From assembly GCF_000759345.1 (NCBI RefSeq), contig NZ_JPZL01000002.1, forward strand, positions 248,001 through 312,000: 64,000 nucleotides of DNA, given 5' to 3'. The notes below the pieces were generated by a model that worked only from the letters and a program-made list of their open reading frames with translations, did no database searches and had not been told where the DNA came from. The translations under genes and the position numbers were made by a program. Source of the DNA: Litchfieldella xinjiangensis (GTDB lineage Bacteria; Pseudomonadota; Gammaproteobacteria; Pseudomonadales; Halomonadaceae). Below are positions 53,976 to 63,272 of this stretch, piece by piece. Each line of letters begins with the position of its first letter. Position 1 is the stretch's first letter.

Positions 53976-55424
53976 TCAGCGGCGCCAGAAAGCCGGCGTC
54001 AGCAGCACCAATACGGTGAAGATTTCCAGGCGGCCCAGGAGCATGGCGAACACCAGAATCCATTTGGCAAGATCGGGTATGTCCCCGTAGTGACCGGCGA
54101 CTTCGCCGAGACCCGGGCCCAGGTTGTTGAGAGCCGAGGCGACGGCCGACCAGGCGGTGATCTGGTCGAGCCCCGTCGCCATGACGCCTAGTAGCATCAC
54201 AAAGAACAGCAGTAGGTAGACGGAGAAAAAGCCCCAGACGGCCTGGGCGATACTGTCCGGCACACTGACCTTGCCCACCTTGACCGCGATGATCGCGTTG
54301 GGGTGAATCAGTCGCAGGATTTCACGCAAGCCCTGCTTGAGGATCAGGATGATACGGATCACCTTGATGCCGCCACCGGTGGATCCTGAACAGCCTCCTA
54401 CGAACGCCGCCACGAACAACAGGAAGGGCAGGGCGCCGGGCCAGACCGAGAAATCGGCGACGGCAAACCCGGCCGTCGTCGCAATCGACACGACCTGGAA
54501 CAGGCCATGGCGAAGCCCCATGCTGTCGGTATAGGTGGCGCTGATCCACAGTGTCGCCACGGTGACGACCGTCAGGCCAAGCAGGAACATCAATAGAAAC
54601 CGCGACTCGGGATCCTTGAGATACTGGCTCAGCTGACGCTCGCGCCAGGCGGCGAAGTGCAGGCTGAAACTCATCGCCGAGATGATCATGAAGCTAACGC
54701 AGATCAGCTCGATGGTGGCACTGTCGAAGTAGCCGATGCTGTCGTCATAGGTCGAAAACCCGCCGATGGCGACGGTCGAGAAGCCATGGCCAATCGCATC
54801 GAACCAATCCATGCCGGCCAGCCAATAGGCGACGATGCAGGTCACGGTGAGGCTGGCGTAGATATACCATAACGCTTTCGCCGTCTCGGTGATTCGAGGG
54901 GTCAGCTTGGAATCCTTGAGCGGGCCGGGGATCTCGGTGCGATAGAGCTGCATCCCACCGACACCGAGCGTTGGCAGGATAGCCACCGCCAGCACCACGA
55001 TCCCCATGCCACCGAGCCACTGCAGTTGCTGGCGATAGTAGCGGATCGACTCTGGCAGGAAATCGATGCCGGTGATGACCGTGGCCCCGGTGGTGGTCAG
55101 CCCCGAGAACGACTCGAAGACAGCGTCGGTCGGTGACAGGGCGTAGGTCGCCTCGAACATAAGTGGCAGCGCACCGAACAGGCCGAGTACGGTCCAGAAC
55201 AGCGCGGCGATCAGGAAGCCGTCGCGGGTGCGCAATTCCTTGCGTGCACCCAAGTTGGGCAAGTAAAGCAGGCCACCTGTGGCCAGTGTGATGCCCAGGG
55301 CGATGGCGAACCCCTCCCAGGCGCCGTCGCGGAAAATCACCGAGATCAGGATCGGCGGCACCATGGTCAGGCTGAAGAGCATCAGCAACAGACCCAGGAT
55401 GCGAAGTATGACCCGGCCGCTCAT
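53976..55424 (-). CDS. trkH: Trk potassium uptake membrane subunit
   Basis: 482 residues with ~10 membrane helices and pore loops such as SGLTTTGATVI, STVAIGGFST, SIATTAGFAV and NNLGPGLGEVAG. It is one base downstream of trkA on the same strand, so it is the classical TrkAH pair. It imports potassium with NAD-regulated TrkA at the inner membrane. Confidence 0.95.
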   Translation of the reverse strand: MSGRVILRILGLLLMLFSLTMVPPILISVIFRDGAWEGFAIALGITLATGGLLYLPNLGARKELRTRDGFLIAALFWTVLGLFGALPLMFEATYALSPTDAVFESFSGLTTTGATVITGIDFLPESIRYYRQQLQWLGGMGIVVLAVAILPTLGVGGMQLYRTEIPGPLKDSKLTPRITETAKALWYIYASLTVTCIVAYWLAGMDWFDAIGHGFSTVAIGGFSTYDDSIGYFDSATIELICVSFMIISAMSFSLHFAAWRERQLSQYLKDPESRFLLMFLLGLTVVTVATLWISATYTDSMGLRHGLFQVVSIATTAGFAVADFSVWPGALPFLLFVAAFVGGCSGSTGGGIKVIRIILILKQGLREILRLIHPNAIIAVKVGKVSVPDSIAQAVWGFFSVYLLLFFVMLLGVMATGLDQITAWSAVASALNNLGPGLGEVAGHYGDIPDLAKWILVFAMLLGRLEIFTVLVLLTPAFWRR

Positions 55425-55425
55425 A

Positions 55426-56799
55426 TTAGAAGAAAGTCAGCCCGACCTGGAATAGCCGCTCGACGTCGCGGATGCGGCGCTTGTCGATGACGAACAGGAT
55501 CACATGGTCGCCCGACTCCACCAACACGTCGTCATGAGCGATCAAGACTTCCTTGCCGCGTACGATGGCGCCGATCGTGGTCCCGCTGGGCAGGTCGATC
55601 TGGTCGATGGTACGCCCGACTACCTTAGATGAGCGGGAATCGCCATGGGCGATGGCCTCGATGGCCTCGGCGGCACCGCGGCGTAGCGAGTGCACATTGA
55701 CGATGTCGCCGCGCCTCACGTGGGTCAGCAGACCACCGATAGTGGCCTGCTGGGGCGAGATGGCGATATCGATCTCGCCGCCCTGGACCAGATCCACATA
55801 GGCGGCATTGTTGATCAGGGTCAGCACCTTCTTCGCCCCCAGGCGCTTGGCCAGCATCGACGACATGATATTGACCTCGTCGTCGTTGGTCAGGGCGCAG
55901 AAGATGTCGCAATCCTCGATGTTCTCTTCCAGGAGCAGACGCTTGCTGGTCGCGCTGCCATGCAGGACGACGGTGCGGTCGAGACGCTCGGAAAGACCGG
56001 TACAACGCTCCAGGCTGTGCTCGATGATCTTGACCTGGTGGCTATGCTCCAGCGTCTCGGCGAGGCGTTCGCCGATATTGCCACCGCCCGCGATGACCAC
56101 ACGACGGAAGTCACGATCGAGCTTGCGAAGCTCGCTCATGACGGCACGGATGTCGCGGCGGGCGGCGATGAAGAAAACCTCGTCGTCGGCTTCGATCACG
56201 GTGTCGCCGCGAGGAATGATCGGGCGGTTGCGGCGGTAGATGGCCGCTACCCGGGTATCCACGTTGGGCATATGCCGACGCAGGAACCCCAGTTCCTGGC
56301 CGACGAGCGGGCCGCCATAGAACGCCTTGACCGCAACCAACTGGGCCTGGCCTCCGGCGAACTCGAGCACCTGAAGCGCCCCGGGATACTCGATCAGGCG
56401 GCGAATGTGGTCGGTTACGACCTGTTCGGGACTGATCAGTACATCGATGGGGACCGCGTCATGCGCGAACAGTCCCTTGCGGGTCAGGTAGGCGGTGGCG
56501 CGCACACGAGCGATCTTGGTCGGGGTGCGAAACAGCGTATGCGCCACCTGACAGGCAATCATGTTGACCTCGTCGGAATTGGTCACGGCAATCAACATGT
56601 CGGCATCTTCGCCGCCGGCCTGGCGCAGCACCATCGGATAGGACGCCGGCCCCGAGACGGTACGGATATCCAGTCGATTGTGCAGTTCGCGCAGTCGCGG
56701 ACCGTCGGTATCGACGACGGTGATATCGTTCTCTTCATGGGCCAGATGTTCGGCCAATGTGCCGCCGACCTGGCCGGCACCCAGAATGATGATCTTCAT
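55426..56799 (-). CDS. trkA: Trk potassium uptake regulatory subunit
   Basis: 457 residues with two RCK units: Rossmann motifs [13 protein letters not shown] (7-19) and [13 protein letters not shown] (~239-251), each followed by a TrkA_C domain. It binds NAD(H) and gates TrkH. trkH follows within one base. Confidence 0.96.
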   Translation of the reverse strand: MKIIILGAGQVGGTLAEHLAHEENDITVVDTDGPRLRELHNRLDIRTVSGPASYPMVLRQAGGEDADMLIAVTNSDEVNMIACQVAHTLFRTPTKIARVRATAYLTRKGLFAHDAVPIDVLISPEQVVTDHIRRLIEYPGALQVLEFAGGQAQLVAVKAFYGGPLVGQELGFLRRHMPNVDTRVAAIYRRNRPIIPRGDTVIEADDEVFFIAARRDIRAVMSELRKLDRDFRRVVIAGGGNIGERLAETLEHSHQVKIIEHSLERCTGLSERLDRTVVLHGSATSKRLLLEENIEDCDIFCALTNDDEVNIMSSMLAKRLGAKKVLTLINNAAYVDLVQGGEIDIAISPQQATIGGLLTHVRRGDIVNVHSLRRGAAEAIEAIAHGDSRSSKVVGRTIDQIDLPSGTTIGAIVRGKEVLIAHDDVLVESGDHVILFVIDKRRIRDVERLFQVGLTFF

Positions 56800-56865
56800 G
56801 AATCGGGCATCCGCATGCTGTTGGCATGGCGCAGCACAGCGCCCCTCGCCGGATGGCGCAGGCTA

Positions 56866-56910
56866 GCACAACTCGCCCGCCCAGGGCACGCCGGGGCGGG
56901 CGAGTTGTGC
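56866..56910 (-). terminator. Long hairpin after the dodecin gene
   Basis: GCACAACTCGCCCGCCC and GGGCGGGCGAGTTGTGC form a perfect 17-bp stem with an 11-base loop between the dodecin stop and the trkA start. It most likely ends the dodecin transcript; no U-run follows. Confidence 0.75.
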
Positions 56911-56930
56911 CGGTCGGTCACGATAACCAA

Positions 56931-57137
56931 TCACTCGTCGAGGGTGAAGCCTACCTTCATCGTGACTTGCCAATGCGAAATGCGGCCCTCTTCGATATGC
57001 CCCCGGGTCTGCATGACCTCGAACCAGCGCAGGTCGTGCAGTGTCTTGCTGGCACGGGTGATGGCCTGCGAGATGGCATCCTCGGCGCTTTCGGTGGAAG
57101 AGCCCGTCAGCTCGACATGCTTGTAGACGTGCGACAT
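56931..57137 (-). CDS. Dodecin
   Basis: 68 residues from [14 protein letters not shown] at 57137, with AGGAG upstream. [25 protein letters not shown] and the following [18 protein letters not shown] strand match dodecin, a dodecameric flavin-binding (or CoA-binding) storage protein. The flavin-stacking Trp is present (LRWFEV). Confidence 0.93.
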   Translation of the reverse strand: MSHVYKHVELTGSSTESAEDAISQAITRASKTLHDLRWFEVMQTRGHIEEGRISHWQVTMKVGFTLDE

Positions 57138-57221
57138 TGAATCGCTCCTTGATCGTTGAGTGTCGTCGGTCAACGTCAGTATAGGCAGGAGACGCGGGGG
57201 AGGGGCAAATGCCCCTCCAGG

Positions 57222-58550
57222 CTAGGCGCGACGGTTCAGCCGAGCGTAGAAGAAGCCGTCGTGCCCGTCTTCCACGGGCAGCAATTGCCGCCCTGCACCG
57301 GCCGGCCGGCCCCAGGCGACCTGCTCCGGGGTGGTGACCTGAGCCTCCGGGGTGCGTTCGAGGAAGGCGGCGATCTGGTCGGCGTTCTCCTCGGGGAGCA
57401 CGGAGCATGTGGCATACAGCAGCGTGCCGCCCGGGGCCAGCGTTTGCCATAGGCTGTCGAGCAGGCGTGCCTGCAGTTTCGCCAGCTCACGAATGTCTTC
57501 GGGCTGGCGCAGGCGTTTGATATCGGGGTGGCGGCGAATCACGCCACTGCCGGAGCACGGGGCATCGAGCAGGATGACATCGAACTCGGTACCGTCCCAC
57601 CAACTCCGCTCGGTGGCATCGCCATGCAGCAGGCGGGCGGACAAGTCGAGGCGGGCAAGGGTCTGTTCGGCGCGCTCCAGGCGCGTGGCGTCGCTATCGA
57701 TGGCGGTCATGTCGACATCGAAGGCCTCGAGCAGGTGGGCGGTCTTGCCGCCGGGGGCACAGCAGGCATCCAGCACCTTGGCACCGGGGCGCGGCGCCAG
57801 CAGGGGCCCGAGCAGTTCAACGGCCAGTTGTGGCGCTTCGTCCTGGACGCTGACCAGACCGTCGTGAAAACCCGGCAAGGTATCCACATCGCAGGATTCG
57901 ACCAGGGTCAACCCGTCCGGCGCATGCAGGCACAGCCGGGCATCGAGGCCGGCACTCACCAGTCGCTCGCGATAGGCTTCGCGGTCGATTCGGCGGCGAT
58001 TGACGCGCAGCGTCATGGGGCCCGGCTGATTATTGGCGATGGCGATCTCCTGCCAGTCGTTGGGCCATGCCCGGCGTAGCCATTTCAACCACCAGCCGGG
58101 ATGCAGCATCGCCACGCTGGGGTCACTGTCGACCTTTGCCTGGAGTTCGCTGGCCTCGCGTTGCAGGCGCCGCAGACAGCCATTGATCACGCGGGTGGCC
58201 CACGGCTTGTCGAGTACGCGCGCAGCACCGGCCGTCTCGCCCACCGCGGCGTGCGCCGGCACGCGAAGGTAAAGCAATTGATAGATGCCGATCAGGAGCA
58301 GCGCCTGGATATCCGCGTCACGTGTCTTGAAGGGCGACCGCAGCAATTCCGACGCTAGCGCCTCGAGACGGGGTAGCGTTCGACAGGCGCCGTAGCATAG
58401 TGCGCGCATGAGTCCGCGATCGCGCGAGGCCACCTGGCTGGTGTCCAGGCCTGAAAGCGACCCCTGGTCCGTGATTACCGGTACCAGTGCACGCGCCGCT
58501 GCCGCGCGAACGGCTTGTCCGTTGGAGTTAGGCGAATTGTCCTGTGGCAT
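57222..58550 (-). CDS. rsmB: 16S rRNA (cytosine-967 C5)-methyltransferase
   Basis: 442 residues from MPQDNSPNSNGQAVRAAAA at 58550. An N-terminal NusB-like helical domain precedes the SAM-dependent domain with DACCAPGGKTAHLLE (~258), DAPCSGSGVIRRHPDIK (~320, catalytic Cys) and YATCSVLPEEN (second Cys). It overlaps the fmt stop by one base. Confidence 0.95.
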   Translation of the reverse strand: MPQDNSPNSNGQAVRAAAARALVPVITDQGSLSGLDTSQVASRDRGLMRALCYGACRTLPRLEALASELLRSPFKTRDADIQALLLIGIYQLLYLRVPAHAAVGETAGAARVLDKPWATRVINGCLRRLQREASELQAKVDSDPSVAMLHPGWWLKWLRRAWPNDWQEIAIANNQPGPMTLRVNRRRIDREAYRERLVSAGLDARLCLHAPDGLTLVESCDVDTLPGFHDGLVSVQDEAPQLAVELLGPLLAPRPGAKVLDACCAPGGKTAHLLEAFDVDMTAIDSDATRLERAEQTLARLDLSARLLHGDATERSWWDGTEFDVILLDAPCSGSGVIRRHPDIKRLRQPEDIRELAKLQARLLDSLWQTLAPGGTLLYATCSVLPEENADQIAAFLERTPEAQVTTPEQVAWGRPAGAGRQLLPVEDGHDGFFYARLNRRA

Positions 58551-59545
58551 CAACGAGTCTCCTCCTGAGATGAGTGGGCACGGCCCAGGCGCGTGCCGGT
58601 ATGTAGCCGATCGCCTCGTGCGTTGAGTAGATCGCGCGCCAAGAGTGGCTTGCCACCCGGTAACTGTGCCTGATGAACGCACAGCACCTCCTCGCCCTGG
58701 CTGCCGCAGGCGATACGCAGCGCATCGGGGGCGGCCGGCAGCAGCGTACCCGGCGCGGCTTGGGGGTCGTCCGGCCGGAACTGGCCCACCGAGGCGCGCC
58801 ATAACCTCAGCGTATCATCACCGAGCGTCGTCCAGGCCACCGGCCAGGGATTGAAGGCCTGGATGCGCGCCGCCAAGGCCTTGGCCGGTTCGCGAAAGTC
58901 GAGTTCGGCTTCGGCCTTGGACAGCTTGGCGGCATAGGTGACCCCTGACGCCGGCTGGGGAACGGCCTCGAGTCCTGTACCTGCCAGTGCGTCCAGGGCC
59001 TCGACGATCGCTTCACCCCCTAGCGTGGCCAGCCGGTCGTGAAGCGTCCCACCGGTGGTATCGACATCGATCGGCGTGGTCCGCGTCAACAGCATGGGCC
59101 CGGTGTCGAGGCCGGCATCCATCTGCATGATGGTGACGCCGCTCTGCCCATCGCCCGCTTCGATGGCGCGCTGGATGGGTGCCGCGCCTCGCCAGCGCGG
59201 CAGCAGCGAGGCATGCACGTTGAGACAGCCAAGGCGGGGGATGTCGAGAACGGCCTGGGGCAGCAGCAGCCCATAGGCGACCACCACCATGATGTCGGCC
59301 TCGAGCGCCTTCAGCTGGGCCTGGGCCTCGCCCTCCTTGAGCGTGACCGGTTGATAGACGGGCAAGTCGTGTTCGAGGGCCAGGGCCTTGACCGGGCTCG
59401 GGGTCAGCTTGCGCCCCCGGCCGGCGGGGCGGTCGGGCTGGGTATAGACTGCGATGACATCATGGTTGCTGGCCAGGAGGGTGGCGAGACTGGCGGCGGC
59501 GAAATCCGGGGTGCCGGCAAAGATCACACGCAGGGATTGGGTCAT
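58550..59545 (-). CDS. fmt: Methionyl-tRNA formyltransferase
   Basis: 331 residues. VIFAGTPDFAAASL (8-21), the catalytic-region LNVHASLLPRWRGAAPIQRAI (split, ~108) and GVTIMQMDAGLDTGPML match Fmt. It formylates initiator Met-tRNA. def lies upstream and rsmB overlaps downstream. Confidence 0.97.
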   Translation of the reverse strand: MTQSLRVIFAGTPDFAAASLATLLASNHDVIAVYTQPDRPAGRGRKLTPSPVKALALEHDLPVYQPVTLKEGEAQAQLKALEADIMVVVAYGLLLPQAVLDIPRLGCLNVHASLLPRWRGAAPIQRAIEAGDGQSGVTIMQMDAGLDTGPMLLTRTTPIDVDTTGGTLHDRLATLGGEAIVEALDALAGTGLEAVPQPASGVTYAAKLSKAEAELDFREPAKALAARIQAFNPWPVAWTTLGDDTLRLWRASVGQFRPDDPQAAPGTLLPAAPDALRIACGSQGEEVLCVHQAQLPGGKPLLARDLLNARGDRLHTGTRLGRAHSSQEETR

Positions 59546-59657
59546 GTGGCGGCCCTTGGCTCGTCGTTATCGAAAGGAAGTGACGCCATGATAGCGGAAG
59601 GGGCCGGTAACGACGAAGGCCGACTCACCGGAGCCGGCCCTCGCTAGGACGTGCCGA

Positions 59658-60170
59658 TCAGGCATCCTGCAATTGTTTATGTCGCTTCTGCATCTTCTTC
59701 AGGACCCGATCGCGCTTGAGGGGCGACAGGTAATCGACGAACAACACCCCTTCGAGATGATCGTGCTCGTGCTGAATGCAATGGGCCAGGAGGCCGTCGG
59801 CATCGAGCGAGTAGGGGTTGCCGTCGCGGTCGAGCGCCTCGAGATGCACGCGCAGGTGACGGGGCACCTCGGCGTAATACTCCGGAATCGACAGGCAGCC
59901 TTCCTGCATCGGCTCACGTGCGTCATCGAGCGGGGTATAGTGCGGATTGATCAGCACCAGCGGGCTGGAATGGTTGTCGCTGACATCCATGACGATGACG
60001 CGACGATGGACGTCGACCTGGGTAGCCGCCAGGCCGATACCACGGGCCTCGTACATGGTCTCGAGCATGTCGTCGACCAGTTGGCGTACCTCGTCGTCGA
60101 CGCGCTCGACAGGCGCCGCCTTGGTGCGCAGTCGTTCGTCGGGAAATTCGAGGATCGGAAGTAGGGCCAT
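59658..60170 (-). CDS. def: Peptide deformylase
   Basis: 170 residues. [10 protein letters not shown] (motif 1, ~45), [11 protein letters not shown] (motif 2, Cys metal ligand) and [10 protein letters not shown] (motif 3, HExxH) are complete. It removes the formyl group added through Fmt. Divergent from the LysM gene; fmt follows 112 bp downstream. Confidence 0.97.
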   Translation of the reverse strand: MALLPILEFPDERLRTKAAPVERVDDEVRQLVDDMLETMYEARGIGLAATQVDVHRRVIVMDVSDNHSSPLVLINPHYTPLDDAREPMQEGCLSIPEYYAEVPRHLRVHLEALDRDGNPYSLDADGLLAHCIQHEHDHLEGVLFVDYLSPLKRDRVLKKMQKRHKQLQDA

Positions 60171-60387
60171 GGCGTTGAATTCACCGTTACGCTGTTATGA
60201 CAAAATACGCCCCAAGTCTCTTGGGCGAAAACCGATAGTGTAGTGGGCGGAAGCCGCCAACGGAACCTTGGGGACCATTATTGGAATGATAGCCGAGTCC
60301 GATGGTTCCCTGAAATCAGCGACAATGTCGTACAATCGCGAGCGCCGGACACAGGCGAAGCGACAACGATGCGCGGGGTGGAGGAAC

Positions 60388-61524
60388 ATGAACCGAAGAA
60401 AGCGCCACCTGCATGGCAGGGTGGGGCAGTGGGTACGCCTGCTGACTTTATCGCTTCTGGTCTTCCCGCTGGGGGTAGGCAGCGCTTCGGCCCAGGGCCT
60501 TGGCGATTCGGGATTGCGCGATGACGCGCCGGACAGCTACACAGTGGTGCGCGGCGACACGTTATGGGATATCTCAGGTCGCTTTCTGCGCCATCCCTGG
60601 CAGTGGCCACGGATCTGGGGCGTCAACCCGCAGATAGACAATCCCCATCTGATCTATCCCGGCGATAGCGTCTACCTCTATTACGAGAACGGCCAACCCC
60701 GCCTGGGGCTCGAGCGAGGCCAGGGCGAAGTGCGACTATCTCCTGACGTGCGTCGCGTGCCTCGCCGTGAGGCGGTGCCGCCGCTGCCGCTGGAGCGTGT
60801 CCAGCACTTCCTGTCCGATCATCGGGTGGTCGATGAGTCCACGCTGGCAACACAGCTTCCTTATGTGCTGGCCGGCGACGATAGGCGACTGGTCAGTGGG
60901 GCGGGCGATCGCATCTATGCCCGAGGTGAGCTGGCCGCTCAGGGCCGCTGGGGCATCTATCGGCCTGGCGAGGCCTACCATGACAGCGTAACCGGCGAAT
61001 TCCTGGGCCAGGAAATGGCAGGGGTGGGCCAGGCGCGTTGGATCAGTCAGGAGGAGGACATCGCCTTGCTCGAGGTGGTGGCGTCTCGTCAGGAAGTGCG
61101 CGATGGCGACGTGCTGCTGCCCTTGGAAACGTTCACCCTGCCCGTTGCCTTTCAACCGGCACCGCCCACGCGTTTCGTCGATGGCAGAATTCTTGCGGTA
61201 CCGGGCGGCGTCCGATTCATCGGCCGTCTGCATGTCGTGGCGCTCGATCGCGGCAGCCGCGATGGCCTGGGTCCGGGCCATGTATTACGTGTGGAGCAGC
61301 GCGGCGAACTGGTCACCGACCCTGTCACCCAGGAAGCGGTCCGCCTGCCGGGCTCACCGGCCGGACTGGTCATGGTCTTCAGGGCGTACGACAAAATGAG
61401 CTATGCCCTGGTCATGCAGGCCAGCCGTAGCCTGTCGGTAGGCGATCGCGCTCATAGCCCCGATATTCCCGATATCGAGTCGGATAGGGTCGCGTTGCCG
61501 GCCACCCCCGAATCCCTTCGTTGA
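60388..61524 (+). CDS. LysM-domain exported protein
   Basis: 378 residues from the ATG at 60388, with GGAGGAAC just upstream. A signal peptide ends near ASA-QG (~37). The LysM domain (SYTVVRGDTLWDISGRFL, ~50-67, to YPGDSVYLY) binds peptidoglycan. The remaining ~270 residues form a beta-rich region with internal similarity typical of this family. Found beside dprA in many gammaproteobacteria; likely cell-wall linked. Confidence 0.9.
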   Translation: MNRRKRHLHGRVGQWVRLLTLSLLVFPLGVGSASAQGLGDSGLRDDAPDSYTVVRGDTLWDISGRFLRHPWQWPRIWGVNPQIDNPHLIYPGDSVYLYYENGQPRLGLERGQGEVRLSPDVRRVPRREAVPPLPLERVQHFLSDHRVVDESTLATQLPYVLAGDDRRLVSGAGDRIYARGELAAQGRWGIYRPGEAYHDSVTGEFLGQEMAGVGQARWISQEEDIALLEVVASRQEVRDGDVLLPLETFTLPVAFQPAPPTRFVDGRILAVPGGVRFIGRLHVVALDRGSRDGLGPGHVLRVEQRGELVTDPVTQEAVRLPGSPAGLVMVFRAYDKMSYALVMQASRSLSVGDRAHSPDIPDIESDRVALPATPESLR

Positions 61525-61543
61525 CGTTTTGACTGGAGTGCCC

Positions 61544-62629
61544 ATGACGGCCAAGGAGTGGCTGGTTCTATCTTGTCTTCCCAAACTAGGCCCGCGGCGT
61601 CTGGTGGTGCTTGCGGCGCAAGCGCCGAGCTGGCCCGAGGGGTGGTTGGCCCTATTGCCTCCCGAGCCGCGCCAGGCCCTGCGCCTGTGGCTCGAGTATC
61701 CGCAGCGCAGCCCCTTGCAGGCACAGTGCGATGCCCTCGACGCCTGGCTGGCTGCCGACCCGCGCAACGCCCTGCTGCACCCGCATCATCCGGCCTGGCC
61801 GTGCCTGCTCGACGAGATCGCCGACCCGCCCCCCGTTCTCTGGGCCATCGGCGACCTGGAGGCGCTGACGCCTCCAGGCATCGCCATCGTGGGCACGCGC
61901 CGCCCGTCCCGCGATGGGCTGGGCAACGCGGCGCGTTTCGGCCGGGAGCTTGCTGAACAGGGCTGGTGCGTGGTCAGCGGCCTGGCACTGGGCGTCGACG
62001 GTCAAGCGCAGCAGGCCGCACTGGATGCGGGCGGCCGCAGCGTGGCCGTGCTTGGCTGCGGTGCCGACGTCATCTATCCCCCCCGCCATGCCGGCCTCTA
62101 TCGTCGGCTGCTCGATGAAGGCGGGCTCATTCTCTCCGAACATCCGCCCGGCACCACGGCGCGGCCGGCCTACTTTCCCCGGCGCAATCGCATCGTGACC
62201 GGGCTGGCGCAGGGCGTCGTGGTCATCGAGGCAGCCGAGAAGAGTGGCTCGCTGGTCAGCGCCCGCCTGGCCATCGAGCAGAATCGCGAGGTCTTCGCCT
62301 TACCTGGTTCGCTTCACAACCCCCAGGCCCGCGGTTGCCTGAGCCTGATTCGGCAGGGTGCGACCCTGGTGACCGAGGTTGCCGACATCCTCGCCGAGCT
62401 TGGACACTGGTCCACACCGGCGGTAGATGTCGAGGCGGGCAGCCAGGGGGCCTCTGTCGTCGCTGACGATCCGTTGCTTGGCTGGCTGAGTGACGTACCG
62501 ACGCCGCTTGATGCCTTGATCTCGTTGACTGGCCTGGATGTGTCGGGCTGTCAGCTGCGCTTGCTCGAACTCGAGCTCGAAGGGCGGGCGACCCAGGCCG
62601 CCGGGGGGTGGATACGTCTGCCTGGGTAG
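61544..62629 (+). CDS. dprA: DNA-processing protein DprA
   Basis: 361 residues from the ATG at 61544, with GGAG 7 bp upstream. The Rossmann core shows AIVGTRRPSRDGLGNAARFG, VVSGLALGVDGQAQQAAL, VLGCGADVIYPPRH and FPRRNRIVTGLAQGVVVIEA. A winged-helix-like tail ends the protein. DprA loads RecA on incoming single-stranded DNA during transformation. Confidence 0.95.
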   Translation: MTAKEWLVLSCLPKLGPRRLVVLAAQAPSWPEGWLALLPPEPRQALRLWLEYPQRSPLQAQCDALDAWLAADPRNALLHPHHPAWPCLLDEIADPPPVLWAIGDLEALTPPGIAIVGTRRPSRDGLGNAARFGRELAEQGWCVVSGLALGVDGQAQQAALDAGGRSVAVLGCGADVIYPPRHAGLYRRLLDEGGLILSEHPPGTTARPAYFPRRNRIVTGLAQGVVVIEAAEKSGSLVSARLAIEQNREVFALPGSLHNPQARGCLSLIRQGATLVTEVADILAELGHWSTPAVDVEAGSQGASVVADDPLLGWLSDVPTPLDALISLTGLDVSGCQLRLLELELEGRATQAAGGWIRLPG

Positions 62630-62681
62630 CCATGCTAGACTACGCCCCTGCCAAGACACCGGTCAGGTCAAGGACGCAATC

Positions 62682-63239
62682 ATGAGTGAAAACGACGTCA
62701 TTACCGCTGCTGCCAACGCCATGCGTGAAGGCGCCGTGATCGCCTATCCCACCGAAGCGGTGTGGGGGCTGGGCTGTGATCCCGACAATGGCGAGGCATT
62801 GACTGCCCTGCTACGCCTCAAGCAACGCGACCCGGCCAAGGGGCTGATCCTGATTGCCGGCACGATTGCCCAACTCGACGAGTGGCTGCGCGACCTGCCG
62901 TTTGCCCTGCACGCGCCATTGGTCTCCAGCTGGCCGGGACCGCATACCTGGCTGGTGCCTGACAACGGCCGCGCCCACCCCCTGCTGAGAGGCGGTCATT
63001 CCTGCGTGGCTCTGCGCGTCAGCGATCACCCCACGGTGCAGGCGCTGTGCGACGCCTTCGGCGGCCCGATCGTCTCGACCTCAGCCAACCTCGCCGGCGA
63101 AGCGCCTGCCATGAGTGCCGACGAGATTCGCCAGCACTTCGGCAATCGCCTGGGCGCGGTAGTCGACGGGCCCTTGGGGGGCCTCGACCGGCCGACTACC
63201 ATTCGCGATCTGGTCACCGGACGCGTCTTGCGCGCCTAG
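62682..63239 (+). CDS. tsaC: Threonylcarbamoyl-AMP synthase
   Basis: 185 residues from MSENDVITAAANAMREG at 62682. AYPTEAVWGLGCDP (~24-37), KQRDPAKGLILI and PIVSTSANLAGEAPA match TsaC/YrdC of the short form. It makes the activated carbamoyl donor for t6A37, the base that TcdA (47694-48539) modifies further. Confidence 0.95.
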   Translation: MSENDVITAAANAMREGAVIAYPTEAVWGLGCDPDNGEALTALLRLKQRDPAKGLILIAGTIAQLDEWLRDLPFALHAPLVSSWPGPHTWLVPDNGRAHPLLRGGHSCVALRVSDHPTVQALCDAFGGPIVSTSANLAGEAPAMSADEIRQHFGNRLGAVVDGPLGGLDRPTTIRDLVTGRVLRA

Positions 63240-63272
63240 TCTCCTCATTCACGACAGCGACCCGGAGGCCTC

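Noticed and set aside
55690..57126. 478-codon open frame on the plus strand across trkA and dodecin
   Set aside because: It runs antisense through trkA and dodecin, both firmly identified, and has no recognisable domains.
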